This document shows positions 1-10,413 of a DNA stretch of 23,505 bases, in pieces. The notes under the pieces are model-generated. The model searched no databases. It worked only from the letters and a program-made list of their open reading frames with translations, and had not been told where the DNA came from. The translations under genes were made by a program, and so were the position numbers. The stretch spans positions 176,146 through 199,650 of the forward strand of contig NW_003546395.1 in assembly GCF_000090795.2 (NCBI RefSeq). The letters run 5' to 3'. The DNA comes from Amphimedon queenslandica (Eukaryota; Porifera; Demospongiae; Haplosclerida; Niphatidae). Numbering within the stretch: position 1 is the stretch's first letter; the number at the start of each line of letters is the position of its first letter.

Positions 1-431
1 AAAATAGTCAGAAAATACATACTGGTGGCCATTTTTATTAATGGTTTGACTCATATGACGTCATAACTTAACCCCACCTCGCAGTTAATTTTTCCTACCA
101 GTTTTATAATATACAGAGGTATCCAAAAATGACACAAGATGAAAAATGGTGTATAAAGTATGAAAAGTTATGCAGGAATTTTTTTAATTATTTAAAGTTC
201 AATGATCTATAACTTGTAAACAGTGCATGGTAAAAATTTAAAAATAGCACAACTTGTACAACTTTTTCATTGCTACAAAATGGCAGCAATTTAAAAAATA
301 TTAAAATTTCATCCAAAAGTACCTTAAGGATGGGGATAGGAGAAAACTGATCAACTGCAGTCAAATTGCTGTGGCCATAGGTATGTTTTATTTGTTCTAC
401 AAACATCTCATCTTATGATTATTTATTATTA
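1..431. other. AT-rich stretch, no gene recognised
   Basis: AT-rich sequence with no reading frame that resembles a protein family. The short open frames here are what chance gives in such composition. The last three bases (TTA, 429-431) are the left target-site duplication of the Harbinger element that begins at 432. Confidence 0.6.
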
Positions 432-449
432 AGGCTGGTACACAATATG
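432..449 (+). repeat. Harbinger left terminal inverted repeat
   Basis: Pairs with 5247-5264. The core TACACAATATG is identical in both ends. The TTA target duplication abuts it on the left. Confidence 0.8.
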
Positions 450-624
450 CAATGCGAGATGGGGCGGATCAGATACGCGCGATATGTGCAATTTGTGAAC
501 AAGAAAAAAGGTGCATCTTCGTCGCTGATGGGCTATGCCGCTTGAATAGGCTGGAGTTCAACTCTTGTATTTATTTTGTGGTTTACGTGTCTAAATTGGG
601 TGTGTCAGAGGCGTGTTTTATAAA

Positions 625-1261
625 ATGGAGTTGTGGACACAGGTGACTGAAGAGAACCTAATAGACAGTGTTAGGGCGTTGCAGTGCATTTGGGATGTAT
701 CTAGTAAGGTTTATAAAGATCAGAGAGTGCTTGGATGGAAGTAGTGCAAAAAGTAATAGCTAATAAATTTAGTTTTATTCACACGACTAACTGATTGACT
801 GGTAGCCTTTTAATATTTGTAGGTAGCAATAGAGAGGGAGGAATGCCAAAGAAAATGGAAGAACTTAAGAGATCACTTTGTTAGGGAGCTTAAAAATGTA
901 AAGAAAAAAAGAAAAACAGGAGAGTCTGGGCCTCCATATGTTTCTAAATGGAAGTATTATGAAATTCTAAGTTTTTTGACAGACACTGTGCATCACAGGG
1001 AGTAAGTCAATTATAGTAGTTAATGCATAATCATACATTGACTAGGACAGTATTCAATTTTAATACCATGGCAACAGAAACCATAGGACTAGAGGAGAGT
1101 CAGAGTGTCAATATTAAAGAGGCAGAGAATTATACAGAGAATGAAGTAGTTGTTGGACCAAGGTAGATAATATTATTACTATTACCATAGGACGACTAAT
1201 TTTTGCAAATGCTAATCAGAATTTTCATGAAAACAGATTAGATAGTTGCTATGGTGATTGA
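625..1261 (+). pseudogene. MADF-domain protein of Harbinger element
   Basis: A MADF/trihelix-type DNA-binding protein, the usual second gene of PIF/Harbinger elements, where such proteins help import the transposase and bind the ends. Exon 1 (625-740) begins with ATG and contains NLIDSVRALQCIWDVSSK, the opening helix of a MADF domain. Exon 2 (823-1001) contains ECQRKWKNLRDHF and SKWKYYEILSFL, the second and third helices. Exon 3 (1046-1162) is an acidic linker, and a tentative exon 4 (from 1237) ends at TGA 1259-1261. The junctions 1001/1046 and 1162/1237 keep the frame with GT-AG introns. The exon 1 to 2 junction is out of frame by one base, so either a base has been lost or the model is slightly wrong there. 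The protein is shorter than usual and the tail may be truncated by the adjacent palindrome. Probably non-functional. Confidence 0.6.
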
Positions 1262-1288
1262 CCATGTGTTTATACATTTACAGTGTCC

Positions 1289-1592
1289 AGCAGCTAATCA
1301 GCTATCTTTAGCAGCTTTAGTGGAGCCATCCAGCTCTTTTATCCCGTTATATTCTTGTATAGACTACTACCTTCGAGCTCTTTGCTGCAAAATCAGTGCT
1401 GGTTTGTCGGTCATGATTACAAACCACACCCAAGTCAATAAACATAATGTTTATTGGTTTGGGTGTGGTTTATAATCATTACCGACAGACCAGCATCAAA
1501 GAGCTCGAAGGTAGTGGTCCATACTAGAATATAACGGGATAAGAGAGCTGGATAGCTCCACTAAAGCTGCTAAAGATGGCTGATTAGCTGCT
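1289..1592. repeat. Long near-perfect palindrome (fold-back/snap-back element)
   Basis: The left arm, 1289-1445, and right arm, 1447-1592, are reverse complements at roughly 92% identity, with one 11-base gap and a single-base centre at 1446. The ends read AGCAGCTAATCAGC and its complement. It sits where the Harbinger transposase reading frame should continue, so it probably inserted there or replaced part of it. I see no clear target duplication and no coding potential. It could be a snap-back MITE or an inverted duplication; the sequence alone does not decide. Confidence 0.85.
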
Positions 1593-1804
1593 AAACACAA
1601 ATGGCAAGAAAGACTGCAGAAAAAGTTCCTTTATAATTGTAGTAAAGTGAGCCACTGTTATCAGGAGATTCAATTATTATGTGCTTGCCATTGATGGCAC
1701 CTAAAAATTTGTTTTCGTAAGTAAATTATACAATGTACGTACCAATACAGTTAGGAAAGTTCAGATTCTTTGCTTATCTCCAACCAATCTTTCTTAGATG
1801 GAGC

Positions 1805-4556
1805 CATAGGCATATCTATGCTCTTGAGCTTACCCAGGCATTAATTGATATTCATGAATTAATTGATTAATTAATAATTAAAAATAGTTAGTCAGCTTGT
1901 CTCCTTATAAAAGCACTATTCTGGAATTTCTGTCTTTGTGCAAACTGTACCACCAAGTCATCCACAGAGTTCCACAACTTTGATAAAATGTCTCTCTCTA
2001 TATACAAGAGTGCCAGACTGTCAAGCCTTTCCTCTGTCATTGTGGAACACAAGTAAGTTTTTAATCAATGAAGACAAGAAAAACTGAGTTCTACAGTGGC
2101 AGTAGAAATACCAATTGTCAGCCCTACCTGAATACAGTCCCTCAAAATTGGAAAGGCCTCCTAAACTGGCTTAATACAATCCATTAAGCTATGTAACCCT
2201 TGGGACTAATCGTCAGAAGTTGGATTTCGTGACAAATAATTCCTGAAAATGCTGATGTCATTTTCTATATTGTCAAGTGGTGGAAGAGAAGCACTGTAAT
2301 GGTCTAGAAATGGTTGTAATGTTGCTGAGAATAGGAAATTATCTGACTTGGGAGACAAAGCACACACAGCTTTCATAAGGCTCAAGTTAATGTCACTGAA
2401 TCGCTCATTCATCTCAGATATGATGACATCCAGTACAGCAAAATAAACAGTAATCTTGTAGTGTTCACTATGGGAAGAAGTTAGTGATTCAGTAGACCCA
2501 ATAGTATCTGTTACAACGAAATCATTAAGGGGGATGTCTTTGACAATGATTGTGTCGTGGTGGTGAAATTTTATGCTGCTTCACAAATGCTTAAATTTCC
2601 TCCCATATCAATCCCCAATACTCATCAGATCTCAAACCATTGAATGTGTCAATAGTTGACTGAGTAAGACAAGAGGCAGCAATGATATCTATTGATTTCG
2701 ATTGGAGTACATTGGAAAGATTGGCAGACACACTGAATATCTTTTTAAAGACAAGAGAAACGGTGAAGTCAAATAAGTTGACTCCATTGAGGATTCCAAC
2801 AGCCTCAATTGCTCTGTCACGATCATTTCCATTTGAAACATCCTCTAGAGTCTTGATAACGGCAGAGTAAGTAGAAAGAATGGCAGTAATTGAGTCAATA
2901 TGATAAGACCACCTCGTGTCAGAAAGCTTCTTTCAGTGTATTTCCCTACCTTTAAGAGCATTCTGATTTGAAAGGAACAATTCATGGCTTTTGGAAGAAG
3001 AAAGACATACAAAGCTTGAAGATGTGAGAAGAAATCAGATGCTGCTCTATTTCTTTTGGCTACATCCACCAATACCAAGTTTAATCGGTGAGCACAGCAA
3101 TGGATGTAGACAGCCTGTGGACTCCTTTCCTTATAAATTTATGAACACCAGCATTGGAGCCAGACATTACTGAGGCTCCATCATAACACTGGGAAACCTA
3201 GTGTTCAGGATTAGCCTCCAAGTCATCCATCTTGGCCATGATGTACTTAGCAAGAGATTGTGCTGTTAAATCTGTAGCTAGTGTATATCCCACAAATCTC
3301 TCCATTGTCTTGCCATGAAGAACATAACGAAAAGCAATGGACAATTGTTCATGCTTACTGATATCTTTTGATTCATCTGCCAATACAGTGATGTACTTGG
3401 CATCATGGAGCTCTTGTTTGATGGAAGAATAAACTTGACTGGCTAAAAAAACTATTATTTCATTTTGAAAGGATGGAGAGAGCCATGTTGCACTTTTGCT
3501 ACAGTTTTGTAGACGTTGATTGACCTCTGGAGAATGACGTGACAGGAGAGTCATAAGTGATCTTAAGTTGCCAGGATTCAAGGAATCATCAGATTCATCA
3601 TGACCTTCATATGAAGGGCAATGCCTTGTAGAACACAGTGCAAGATGCATTCCATAACTGCCTTAACATATTTCCTATTGTCTGAGATCACTTTAGACCC
3701 CATACGATCAAGTTGGCAACCAATTGACTCTGCTGTAGCCACTCTTTTTTCGTAATCTTTCCATGCTGCCATTGCTTGAGTATAATAATTACCAATGGAG
3801 TGAGTCGTTAGAATACCTTTTTGTCCAGTAGCATGCTTCCAATCCTTGAACCCAACTGATGTAAATGTAGGCTCTGAACAATTGGTGAAAAATCGACAGG
3901 CAAAACAGAGGACAACATTTAATTTTATCGAATACTCCAGCAATGGATATTGTTCATACCACTTCTTTTGAAAAGAACGAGTCGCTTTACCAAATGTAGT
4001 AGAAGGAAAGGTAATCGTAGGTTGAACTGGCTGTTACACTTATTTATTGCTATATCTAAAGCATTCCCAGTTGTCACTTGTTCACTAGAACTAGAAGCAG
4101 TATCCAGCACAATTTCTGAATCAAGTACCATATCTTATTGCATGTCTTGACTCAGATCTACATCATCACAATCTAATTGTATATAGCAACGATAGCAGTA
4201 CTGATCAAAAGTTATGCATGTGTACTTGCCTTTACTTGAACTCACATCATTATTTATACATTGACTCTTCTCTACTCTCAAACTCTTAAAACCACTTGCA
4301 CTCCAATTAAAAGACCTTCCTCTCTTCATTTTATATTAAGAAAACCACTAGTGTTTCAAGCACCACCTGTTCACATGTGCTAAATGCAAGACCATGCCTG
4401 TGGTATTATTCAATTATGTCAACATGTTTACACAAGAACACTCTTAGTTGAAAGGTTGTTATCATATGTTATGTTAAAGTATATCTATAATATATTTAAT
4501 AATAATTGTTCCCAGAAATTTCTACCCTGGTATGCCCTGGTCTAGATACGCCTATG
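1805..4556 (-). mobile_element. hAT transposon (ZMYM1-like) nested in Harbinger
   Basis: Both ends share an inverted CATAGGC[A/G]TATCTA sequence, and the element is flanked by GATGGAGC (1797-1804) and AATGGAGC (4557-4564), an 8-bp target duplication with one mismatch, as expected for hAT. Removing the element and one duplication rejoins the Harbinger transposase around SEYVRAP/APSKKDWLE, which independently confirms the boundaries. It is 2752 bp long and carries one transposase gene on the - strand. Confidence 0.85.
1888..4329 (-). pseudogene. hAT-family transposase, ZMYM1-like with DUF4371 region
   Basis: The reading frames on the - strand, in order, give: an N-terminal basic/acidic region (4329 to about 3925); a TTF-type zinc-finger region with VVLCFACRFF and FKDWKHATGQKG (3578-3943); the DUF4371/RNase H-like core with VLADESKDISKHEQLSIAFR (3198-3650), which holds the first catalytic Asp; CYDGASVMSGSNAGVHKFI near 3170; CCAHRLNLVLVDVAKR near 3070; and a C-terminal hAT dimerisation region with STATVELSFSCLH and TMTEERLDSLALLYIERD, ending at TAA 1888-1890. 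This is the complete domain order of a ZMYM1-like hAT transposase of roughly 700-800 residues. Frame changes near 3600, 3195, 3110 and 2900 and stops near 2206 break it, so it is a relic. No introns are needed to explain the layout. Confidence 0.8.
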
Positions 4557-5246
4557 AATGGAGCTCTGACATACTCACTTCCTAATGTCAACCATATAGC
4601 CTCACAAGTTTTCTTAATAATGTTTGACACTGATGAACATCCTAAACGAAAAGCAAATGATAGAGAAACCTACAAAAAGTGCACCATTACAATAAAAATA
4701 GAAGCATTACTAACCTGTGTATCTCCAGTTGCTAGATAACGAAGAGTTACTGCTAACCATTCAGCAGCTGACACACTACTTCTTATATGGCTATTGTATC
4801 ATCAATGGCTCATTAATGGGCTAATCTAACATGACAATAGCTAAATCACTAGAAAAACACTCATAAAATCATTACCTTTGACAATATAAAGTCAAATGAC
4901 TCTTTAGTCATCCTTAGATACCTGAAATTAAACTCAGGATCACTTAATCTCATCTCTTGCAGTTATTTGTAATAGTCTCTCTGTTCCTTTCTTTTTTGAA
5001 AGATTGGCTTTACCCATAATTGTCTACTCTTCCTCCTTTTCCTTCTTCTCAAAATTGCTGAAAAAAGTAGGGTCATGTCTTCTTCAGAAGTTGAGCCATG
5101 CTCCACCATTTTCCAAAGGTAGGCGAGGTCATTTATTTTATGTCATTAACGATGTATAGTAGAGCTACATCATATTTGTGAATGCAACAACGCATCACTA
5201 CATAAACCACAACGATGCTGCTGCATCACATTTTAACGCATCGCAA

Positions 5247-5264
5247 CATATTGTGTACTAAGCT
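5247..5264 (-). repeat. Harbinger right terminal inverted repeat
   Basis: Reverse complement of the left end with three mismatches, followed by the TTA target duplication at 5265-5267. Confidence 0.8.
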
Positions 5265-5296
5265 TTACAGGCAATGGTTGTATGCCTGTGGAATAT

Positions 5297-5494
5297 TGTT
5301 AATAAGTACGTATTTATTATTATTGTGGTTAATAAATTGATGACGTATGGTTTTGTAATTTTTTATTGTCAAAGAGAGAATAATTGAAGTGAAACAGTTA
5401 GAACACTCATCTTGGCGCTCTAGTTATCTAGAGAGAGAGAGAGAGGGGGTAGACAGAGCGAGTAGAATAGGAGACTTCAGACAGATTATTTACA
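5297..5494 (+). repeat. BEL 5' LTR
   Basis: A 198-bp copy of 16072-16281. It starts TG and ends CA and contains a short (GA)n tract near 5431-5446 which is longer in the 3' copy. Confidence 0.85.
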
Positions 5495-5515
5495 TGGTCC
5501 ATCGCGAGTCGGATT
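5495..5515 (+). promoter_or_regulatory. BEL primer-binding site (putative)
   Basis: Directly after the LTR comes TGGTCCATCGCGAGTCGG, beginning with the TGG that pairs with a tRNA CCA end. It resembles the complement of the 3' end of tRNA-Tyr, but not exactly, so the tRNA identity is tentative. Confidence 0.45.
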
Positions 5516-5757
5516 GCCAGAAGTCGACTGTTTGGAGTTTCTCACGGCTGTACGCCCTCTCTAAATCTAACAATTGCCCTTTATGTTTAAGGGCCTCAGA
5601 AGGCAAGTTTGTAATTATTGTGTGTTTTCCTATCTGTCTTCCTATTATTCCATAGTGAAGGAAAGACTAGAGAGTCGAGCAGTACAAAGACTGAAAAATC
5701 CAAGAAGATTGATAATAATTGGCACATTCATTCCAATTAACACCGCATAACAATAAC

Positions 5758-7070
5758 ATGGCCAGTGAGGCGAGAATAAAGAAGGTTCGTTCACTTCGTA
5801 GAGGAAACAGAGCGGCTGTTACTAGGAACTCACACAAGGCTAGTGTGAGTTATTTTTATGCCTTAGGAGAAGAGGATAAAGATATATTGGTTGTGAGGGC
5901 AGTGCAAGCGAATGTTAGAAGAAAAGTTAGCTGCCCTAGGACCCCTTGATGCTAAAATATTAGAAGGTACTGCAGAAGAGAATGTTGTAACAGAGGTGGA
6001 GGAGGCTGCTACTATAACTGAAGACACCCGAGCTAATTATATTGAGATTAACTAAAGCTATAGAAGACCTGGAGGCCAGTGGTTCAACACATGGTGGTGC
6101 TTCCAGAAATGTATGTGGGACTGGGTGTAGGACGCCTTCATCGTCACCACCACCTCCCCCTAAATTGTCCCGTCCAGCAACACACTCTCGTTTGTCCCCG
6201 ACTGCTGGCGGTGGATGTAGTCCAAAGATCAAATTACCAGAGCTCTCAATGAAGAGATTTGATGGTGACATGTCACAATGGATGAGCTTTTGGGACTCCT
6301 TCAGTTCAAGCGTACATGAGAATAGCACACTCTCTGATGTTGAGAAGCTCAACTACTTGTCGTCGATGCTAAGCGGTACTGCTGCTGAAGCCATAGCAGG
6401 TCTCTCGATCACATCATCTAATTATGGAAAGGCAGTCGCCATTCTGAATAAGAGGTTTGGTAATTGACAACTCATTGTAAACAAGCATATGGAGGCGCTT
6501 CTACAGCTCAAACCAGTCACTCACAATAAGCAACTCCGGGCATTAAGGAGTCTATATGACAAGATTGAGTCACATGTACGTACACTCAAGGCCCTTGGAG
6601 TCACTTCTCTACCATCAGACCTTAGGCTGACAGTTAGTAAACATGTAATTGAGGATGACTGGGAGTTAGACACTCCTATGAAACAGATTGAGAAAGAGGT
6701 AGAAGCGAGAAAACGAGCAAATACTAGTGGTTGTGAGATGACTCCACATCAGAAATGAGCTCCGCCCGTAATACGAACCCTTTTGGGTGGCTAAGCAGTC
6801 ACACCAACCCAGTATGTGATGATGTAACTAAGGTCGAAGCCAGGAAGCAGATCCTTCGTAAGGAGGGAAGATGCTTGAAACGAAACCACATGAGTCGAGA
6901 GTATCGGTCCAGCATCAGCTGTAGTCAATGTAACGGGAAACATCACACCACCATTTGTGATCGGGCTACGCAAGACAATAAGACCCCTACTCAAACTCAA
7001 GGAAAGTCCCAATCATTGGTCCAGATGCATGAGGGTAGCCATACCCCGGTGTTACTAAAACTGCTGTCAC
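5758..7070 (+). pseudogene. BEL/Pao gag (DUF1759 and zinc knuckle), broken
   Basis: Encodes the structural Gag of the BEL element. The probable start is the ATG at 5758 (MASEARIKKVRSLRRGN), followed after a frame change by an acidic coiled segment (5912-6055). The DUF1759 core has IKLPELSMKRFDGDMSQW and NYLSSMLSGTAAEAI (about 6225-6400), and MEALLQLKPV follows. An in-frame TGA at 6465-6467 interrupts the core, and the frame changes again near 6755. The nucleic-acid-binding region reads VEARKQILRKEGRCLKRNH and SCSQCNGKHHTTIC (about 6830-6960). Part of the cysteine/histidine array expected in BEL Gag is degraded. Family assignment is firm; function is lost. Confidence 0.8.
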
Positions 7071-7074
7071 AACC

Positions 7075-10040
7075 GTGTATGGGAACACAGACCAAGTCAG
7101 AGCCAGGATTATACTAGATGGTGGGAGCCAGCGCTCCTATGTTAATAACCAGTTAAGGAGTTCGCTCAACCTCAAGAAGGTACATACCAATACAGTCCCA
7201 ATTAAGACCTTTGGGTCATCAGGTGAAAGCACTCAAGTCTGTGCAGTCGTTGAATTGAAGATTGGGACTAAGCAGGGTGAGCCAGTCGTAATAACTGCCA
7301 TCTCGGTACCACTCATTTGTGAACCCATTTGTGGACAGCCAATTGAATATGCCCAAAAAGTGTTTGGATACTTGTCAAAGTTGGAATTGGCAGACACCCC
7401 GGAGGACACAGGTTCTTCAACAGTTGATATGTTAATAGGATCCGACTATTATTGGAGGTTTGTCACAGAAAGAGTATGTTGTGGGACAAATGGCCCAGTA
7501 GCAATTCACACTAAGCTGGGGTGGGTACACTCTGGTCCAATAACTGTTTCCAGTCAAGGGAGGACCTCAGTAAATCTAGTTGCATCTACACACGTACTCA
7601 GAGTTGATAGGGAATCACCTCCTTCTCACCAGTTAGAAGCTCAGCTAAATAAGATCTGGGACCTAGAGTCATTGGTATTTTGAGAAATGAATCCTCCGTT
7701 TATGATGAGTTCTCTAAGAATATTTCCTTTGATGGGATTCATTACGAAGTTGGGTAACCCTGGAAGGAGACTCATCCCGATTTACCAGATAATTATGATC
7801 TCAGCTGTAAACGACTTCATGGATTACTTGAGCGTCTCAGGAAGAATCCTGAGTTACTAACAGAATATAACAAGGTTATTCAAGAGCAGTTGAGTCATGG
7901 AATTGTTGAGCTGGCATCAGAGCTACCAGTGGGAGGAAAGATACATTACCTTCCACACCACGCAGTCATACGAAGAGACAAGGAGACTACCAAGGTCTGC
8001 GTGGCATACGACGCCTCAGCCCAGTCCAGGAATAAACCATCCTTGAATCATTGTCTTTATAAGGGACCACCGTTTGGTCAAGCTATTTTTGATATCCTCC
8101 GATTTAGAGTTCACCAAACAGCAATTGCTGGTGACATCAAAAAGGCATTTTTGATGGTGTCCATTGCTAAGAAGGATAGAGAAGCCCTGAGATTTCTGTG
8201 GGTAGATGACCCAATGAAGGGGGAGCCTAATATAATACCACTCAGGTTTACGAGAGTTGTATTAGAAGTTTCATCAAGTCTATTTCTTTTAAATGCTACA
8301 ATTGTTCATCATTTGGATCAGTATGTTGAAGAGGATTCTGAGTTTGTAGCAAAGATCAAGAGAGCAATCTACGTAGATGATGTTAGGTTTGGATCAAGGG
8401 AAGATGACTCCACCTTTGAACTGTATGAGAAGTCTAAGAGAATCCTTGCTAAGGGTGGGATCAGTCTCAGGAAATTCATCACTAATTTGAAGAGTTTACA
8501 TCAACGGATTCAAGACAAAGAATTTTTGACTACATGTACACCAGGGAAACTGGATCACCATGTTCAGGTGTCATCAGATGACCAGTCATACTCCAAGACA
8601 GTACTGGGGGCTAATTTCAATTCAACCTCTGGTGGTCAGAAAATAATAGGAGTCTATTGGAAGTATGATCAAGATCAATTAGAAATTGACCTCAGTACCA
8701 TAGCTCAGTCTGTAAGCAGTGCTGCTCCTACCAAGAGGGATGTTGTAAGTATCACTGCTAAGTTTTTGACCCTTTAGGAATTGTCACCTGTAATAGCTCA
8801 GTTCAAGTTGCTATTTTAGGAGATGTGTAAGCTGAAACTGGAGTGGGATGAGCCCCTTACAGGGGAGTTACTACAGCTGTGGAATACACTCATTGAGGAC
8901 TTGAAGAGTCCAACTCCAATTACATTGTCACGATGTTACTTCATTCATCACTGTTCTCCTGGAATGGTGTTACGACTCTGTAGATTTGGTGATGCCTCTA
9001 CTAAGGCTTATGCAGCTGTTTTCTATTTAGAGATTGATTGTGATGGAGTTTCTTAATTCAGATTTATTGCTGCTAAGACTTGTGTCTCACAACTTACCCC
9101 TCATTCCATACCAAGACTTGAGTTGTTAGCTGCTTTCTTACTTAGCAAGCTCATGACTTGTGTTCACAATGCTTTGAAGCTAGATTTACAGTTAGAAGAG
9201 TCCATTTGCTTCACTGATTCAAGAGTGGCTCTGTATTGGATTCGAGGTATGGACAGAGAGTGGAAACAGTTTGTTGAAAACGAGTTCGAGAAATACGTCG
9301 ATTGATCTAAGGTAAAGCATGGAAACACTGCCCTGGTAGAATTAACCCAACAGACATTCCCTCAAGGGGAATGAGCCTTCAGGAGCTCTTTCAATCATCA
9401 ATCTGGCTGAATGGACCTGACCAATTTAGGGTAATGGAACTGGAACTGGTATCTACCGGAGTGCCAGAGGAGTGTCAGGTTGAAGCTAAACAGATATCAT
9501 TTTTTACTCATCAAGGCTAAATCTAATTCTATAGGACAAATCCTTCATTGTCAGAATTTCAGTATCTCAAGAGGCTCCTAAAGGTAACAGCTTTTGTAAT
9601 AAAGTTTATTGATGTCCTCAAGACAAAATGTTCTGCAGAGATCACACCAAATGACATATCCAAAGCTCATTTATTGGGGGTTCAGGATTCACAAAGCTCC
9701 TTGCTACAGTGTGGTGAATTTGATGAGCGTACACGTCAACTTAACCCTTATTGTGATAGTGAGGGAGTTTGGAGATGCAAAGGAAGGTTGTCTCATGCAG
9801 ACCTACCTGTAACTACATGACACCCTATTCTACTGAATAAGGATCACCATCTTACTACATTAATAGTTCAAGATTGTCACCGTAAGGTTGGACACAGTGG
9901 TATAGGTGATACTCTAGTTGATGTGAGAAGTCAGTATTGGATCATAGGAGGGAGGCAATTTGAGGAAATTACTGTTTCGATGTGTGATTTGTCGACGGTT
10001 TGATGCTAAACCCTTTAATCCTCCTCCACCACTACCTCTT
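7075..10040 (+). pseudogene. BEL/Pao pol, first part: protease, RT, RNase H, integrase N-terminus
   Basis: Order seen: an aspartic protease region with ILDGGSQRSYV (Asp codon at 7117-7119) and the BEL-typical MLIGSDYYWRFV (7075-7683); a reverse transcriptase (about 7890-8777) with IHYLPHHAVIR, VAYDASAQSR, AIAGDIKKAF and the catalytic YVDD at 8370-8381; RNase H segments with FGDASTKAYAAVFYL and FTDSRVALYWIRGM (8823-9305); and the start of the integrase with a His/Cys zinc-binding stretch (HHLTTLIVQDCH, about 9846-9885). Frames change near 7683, 8777 and 9300, with stops at 9054-9056 and 9818-9820. The integrase is cut at 10040 by the Gypsy element and resumes at 14833. The protease has Gly after its Asp, where Ser or Thr is commoner. 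Confidence 0.8.
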
Positions 10041-10338
10041 TGATGGAACGAGACCCAGTAATCTTTAGTACTTTAAAAGAAGAAAGGTCAAACCCCAAGG
10101 TGTTGAGAACCTGGACATGAATTATCCAGAACATTCTATTTACTTTCTTTGTGTAAGGAACTTACTAGCTTATTGTATGTATGTAAAGAACCTTCTAGTT
10201 TGTACTGTAGAGAACTTTCTAGTTTGTCAGTTCTGTATAAATAGTCTGTGTTGGTTGTGTAAAAGGACGGCAATTTTTTTAGTTGATGTTCTTTCTTTTT
10301 GTTGAGAAAACTTTGTTTGAACTCACAAGTTCATCACA
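10041..10338 (+). repeat. Gypsy (Gmr1-like) 5' LTR
   Basis: A 298-bp copy of 14537-14832. It has TG...CA ends and contains repeated CTTACTAG/CTTCTAG motifs and a TATA box. Confidence 0.9.
10236..10243 (+). promoter_or_regulatory. TATA box in Gypsy LTR
   Basis: TATAAATA lies about 100 bp before the LTR end, well placed to drive transcription of the element. It is conserved at 14731-14738 in the 3' LTR. Confidence 0.6.
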
Positions 10339-10340
10339 TT

Positions 10341-10358
10341 TGGTGGCAGCGGTGGGAT
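10341..10358 (+). promoter_or_regulatory. tRNA-Leu primer-binding site
   Basis: TGGTGGCAGCGGTGGGAT lies two bases after the 5' LTR. Its complement, ATCCCACCGCTGCCACCA, is the 3' end of animal tRNA-Leu (AAG/TAG type) with CCA added, as I remember that sequence. It marks the start of minus-strand DNA synthesis. Confidence 0.75.
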
Positions 10359-10413
10359 ACATTATAGAAAAGAAGGCTGAAGTCTATTGTGAGAGTAGGC
10401 AGAATGGAAAAGG

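Larger units (their letters stand above)
1593..5109 (-). pseudogene. Harbinger DDE transposase, split by hAT insertion
   Basis: The 5' part (5109 down to about 4565, - strand) starts at an ATG and contains RRKRRKSRQLWVKPIFQ, a region ending LSDPEFNFRYLRMTKESFDF, then AAEWLAVTLRYLATGD and AFRLGCSSVSNIIKKTCEAI. This is the normal N-terminal half of a Harbinger nuclease, spread over at least three exons with short introns. A hAT element then interrupts the gene after codons for SEYVRAP. Reading resumes at 1804 with APSKKDWLEIS and continues, after a 40-base intron-like gap, to GAINGKH and [20 protein letters not shown]. The family's first catalytic aspartate (GAIDGKH) is asparagine here (AAT on -, plus-strand 1690-1692). 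The frame has an in-frame TAA near 4966 and shifts at exon joints. The second D and the E are missing because the palindrome follows immediately. The gene cannot make an active nuclease. Confidence 0.75.
432..5264. mobile_element. PIF/Harbinger DNA transposon (decayed, with nested hAT)
   Basis: The two ends are inverted repeats: the left starts AGGCTGGTACACAATATG and the right, reverse-complemented, AGCTTAGTACACAATATG, matching at about 15 of 18 bases. The element is flanked by TTA at 429-431 and TTA at 5265-5267, the 3-bp TWA-type duplication expected of PIF/Harbinger. Inside are the two genes this superfamily carries: a MADF/Myb-like protein on + (625-1261) and a DDE transposase on - (5109 down to about 1593), in convergent orientation. 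A hAT transposon (1805-4556) and a long palindrome (1289-1592) interrupt it. Without the hAT and its duplication the element would be about 2.07 kb. The ends and target duplication are seen directly; family membership rests on protein motifs I recognise. Confidence 0.8.

Noticed and set aside
1850-1885. AT-rich palindrome near the hAT 3' end as a regulatory hairpin
   Set aside because: It is simple AATTAATTGATTAATT sequence, expected by chance at this composition, with no other support.
5389-5655. 88-residue open frame starting in the BEL 5' LTR
   Set aside because: It spans LTR, primer-binding site and leader, has a low-complexity Glu/Arg run from the (GA)n tract, and the equivalent frame in the 3' LTR differs after the tract.
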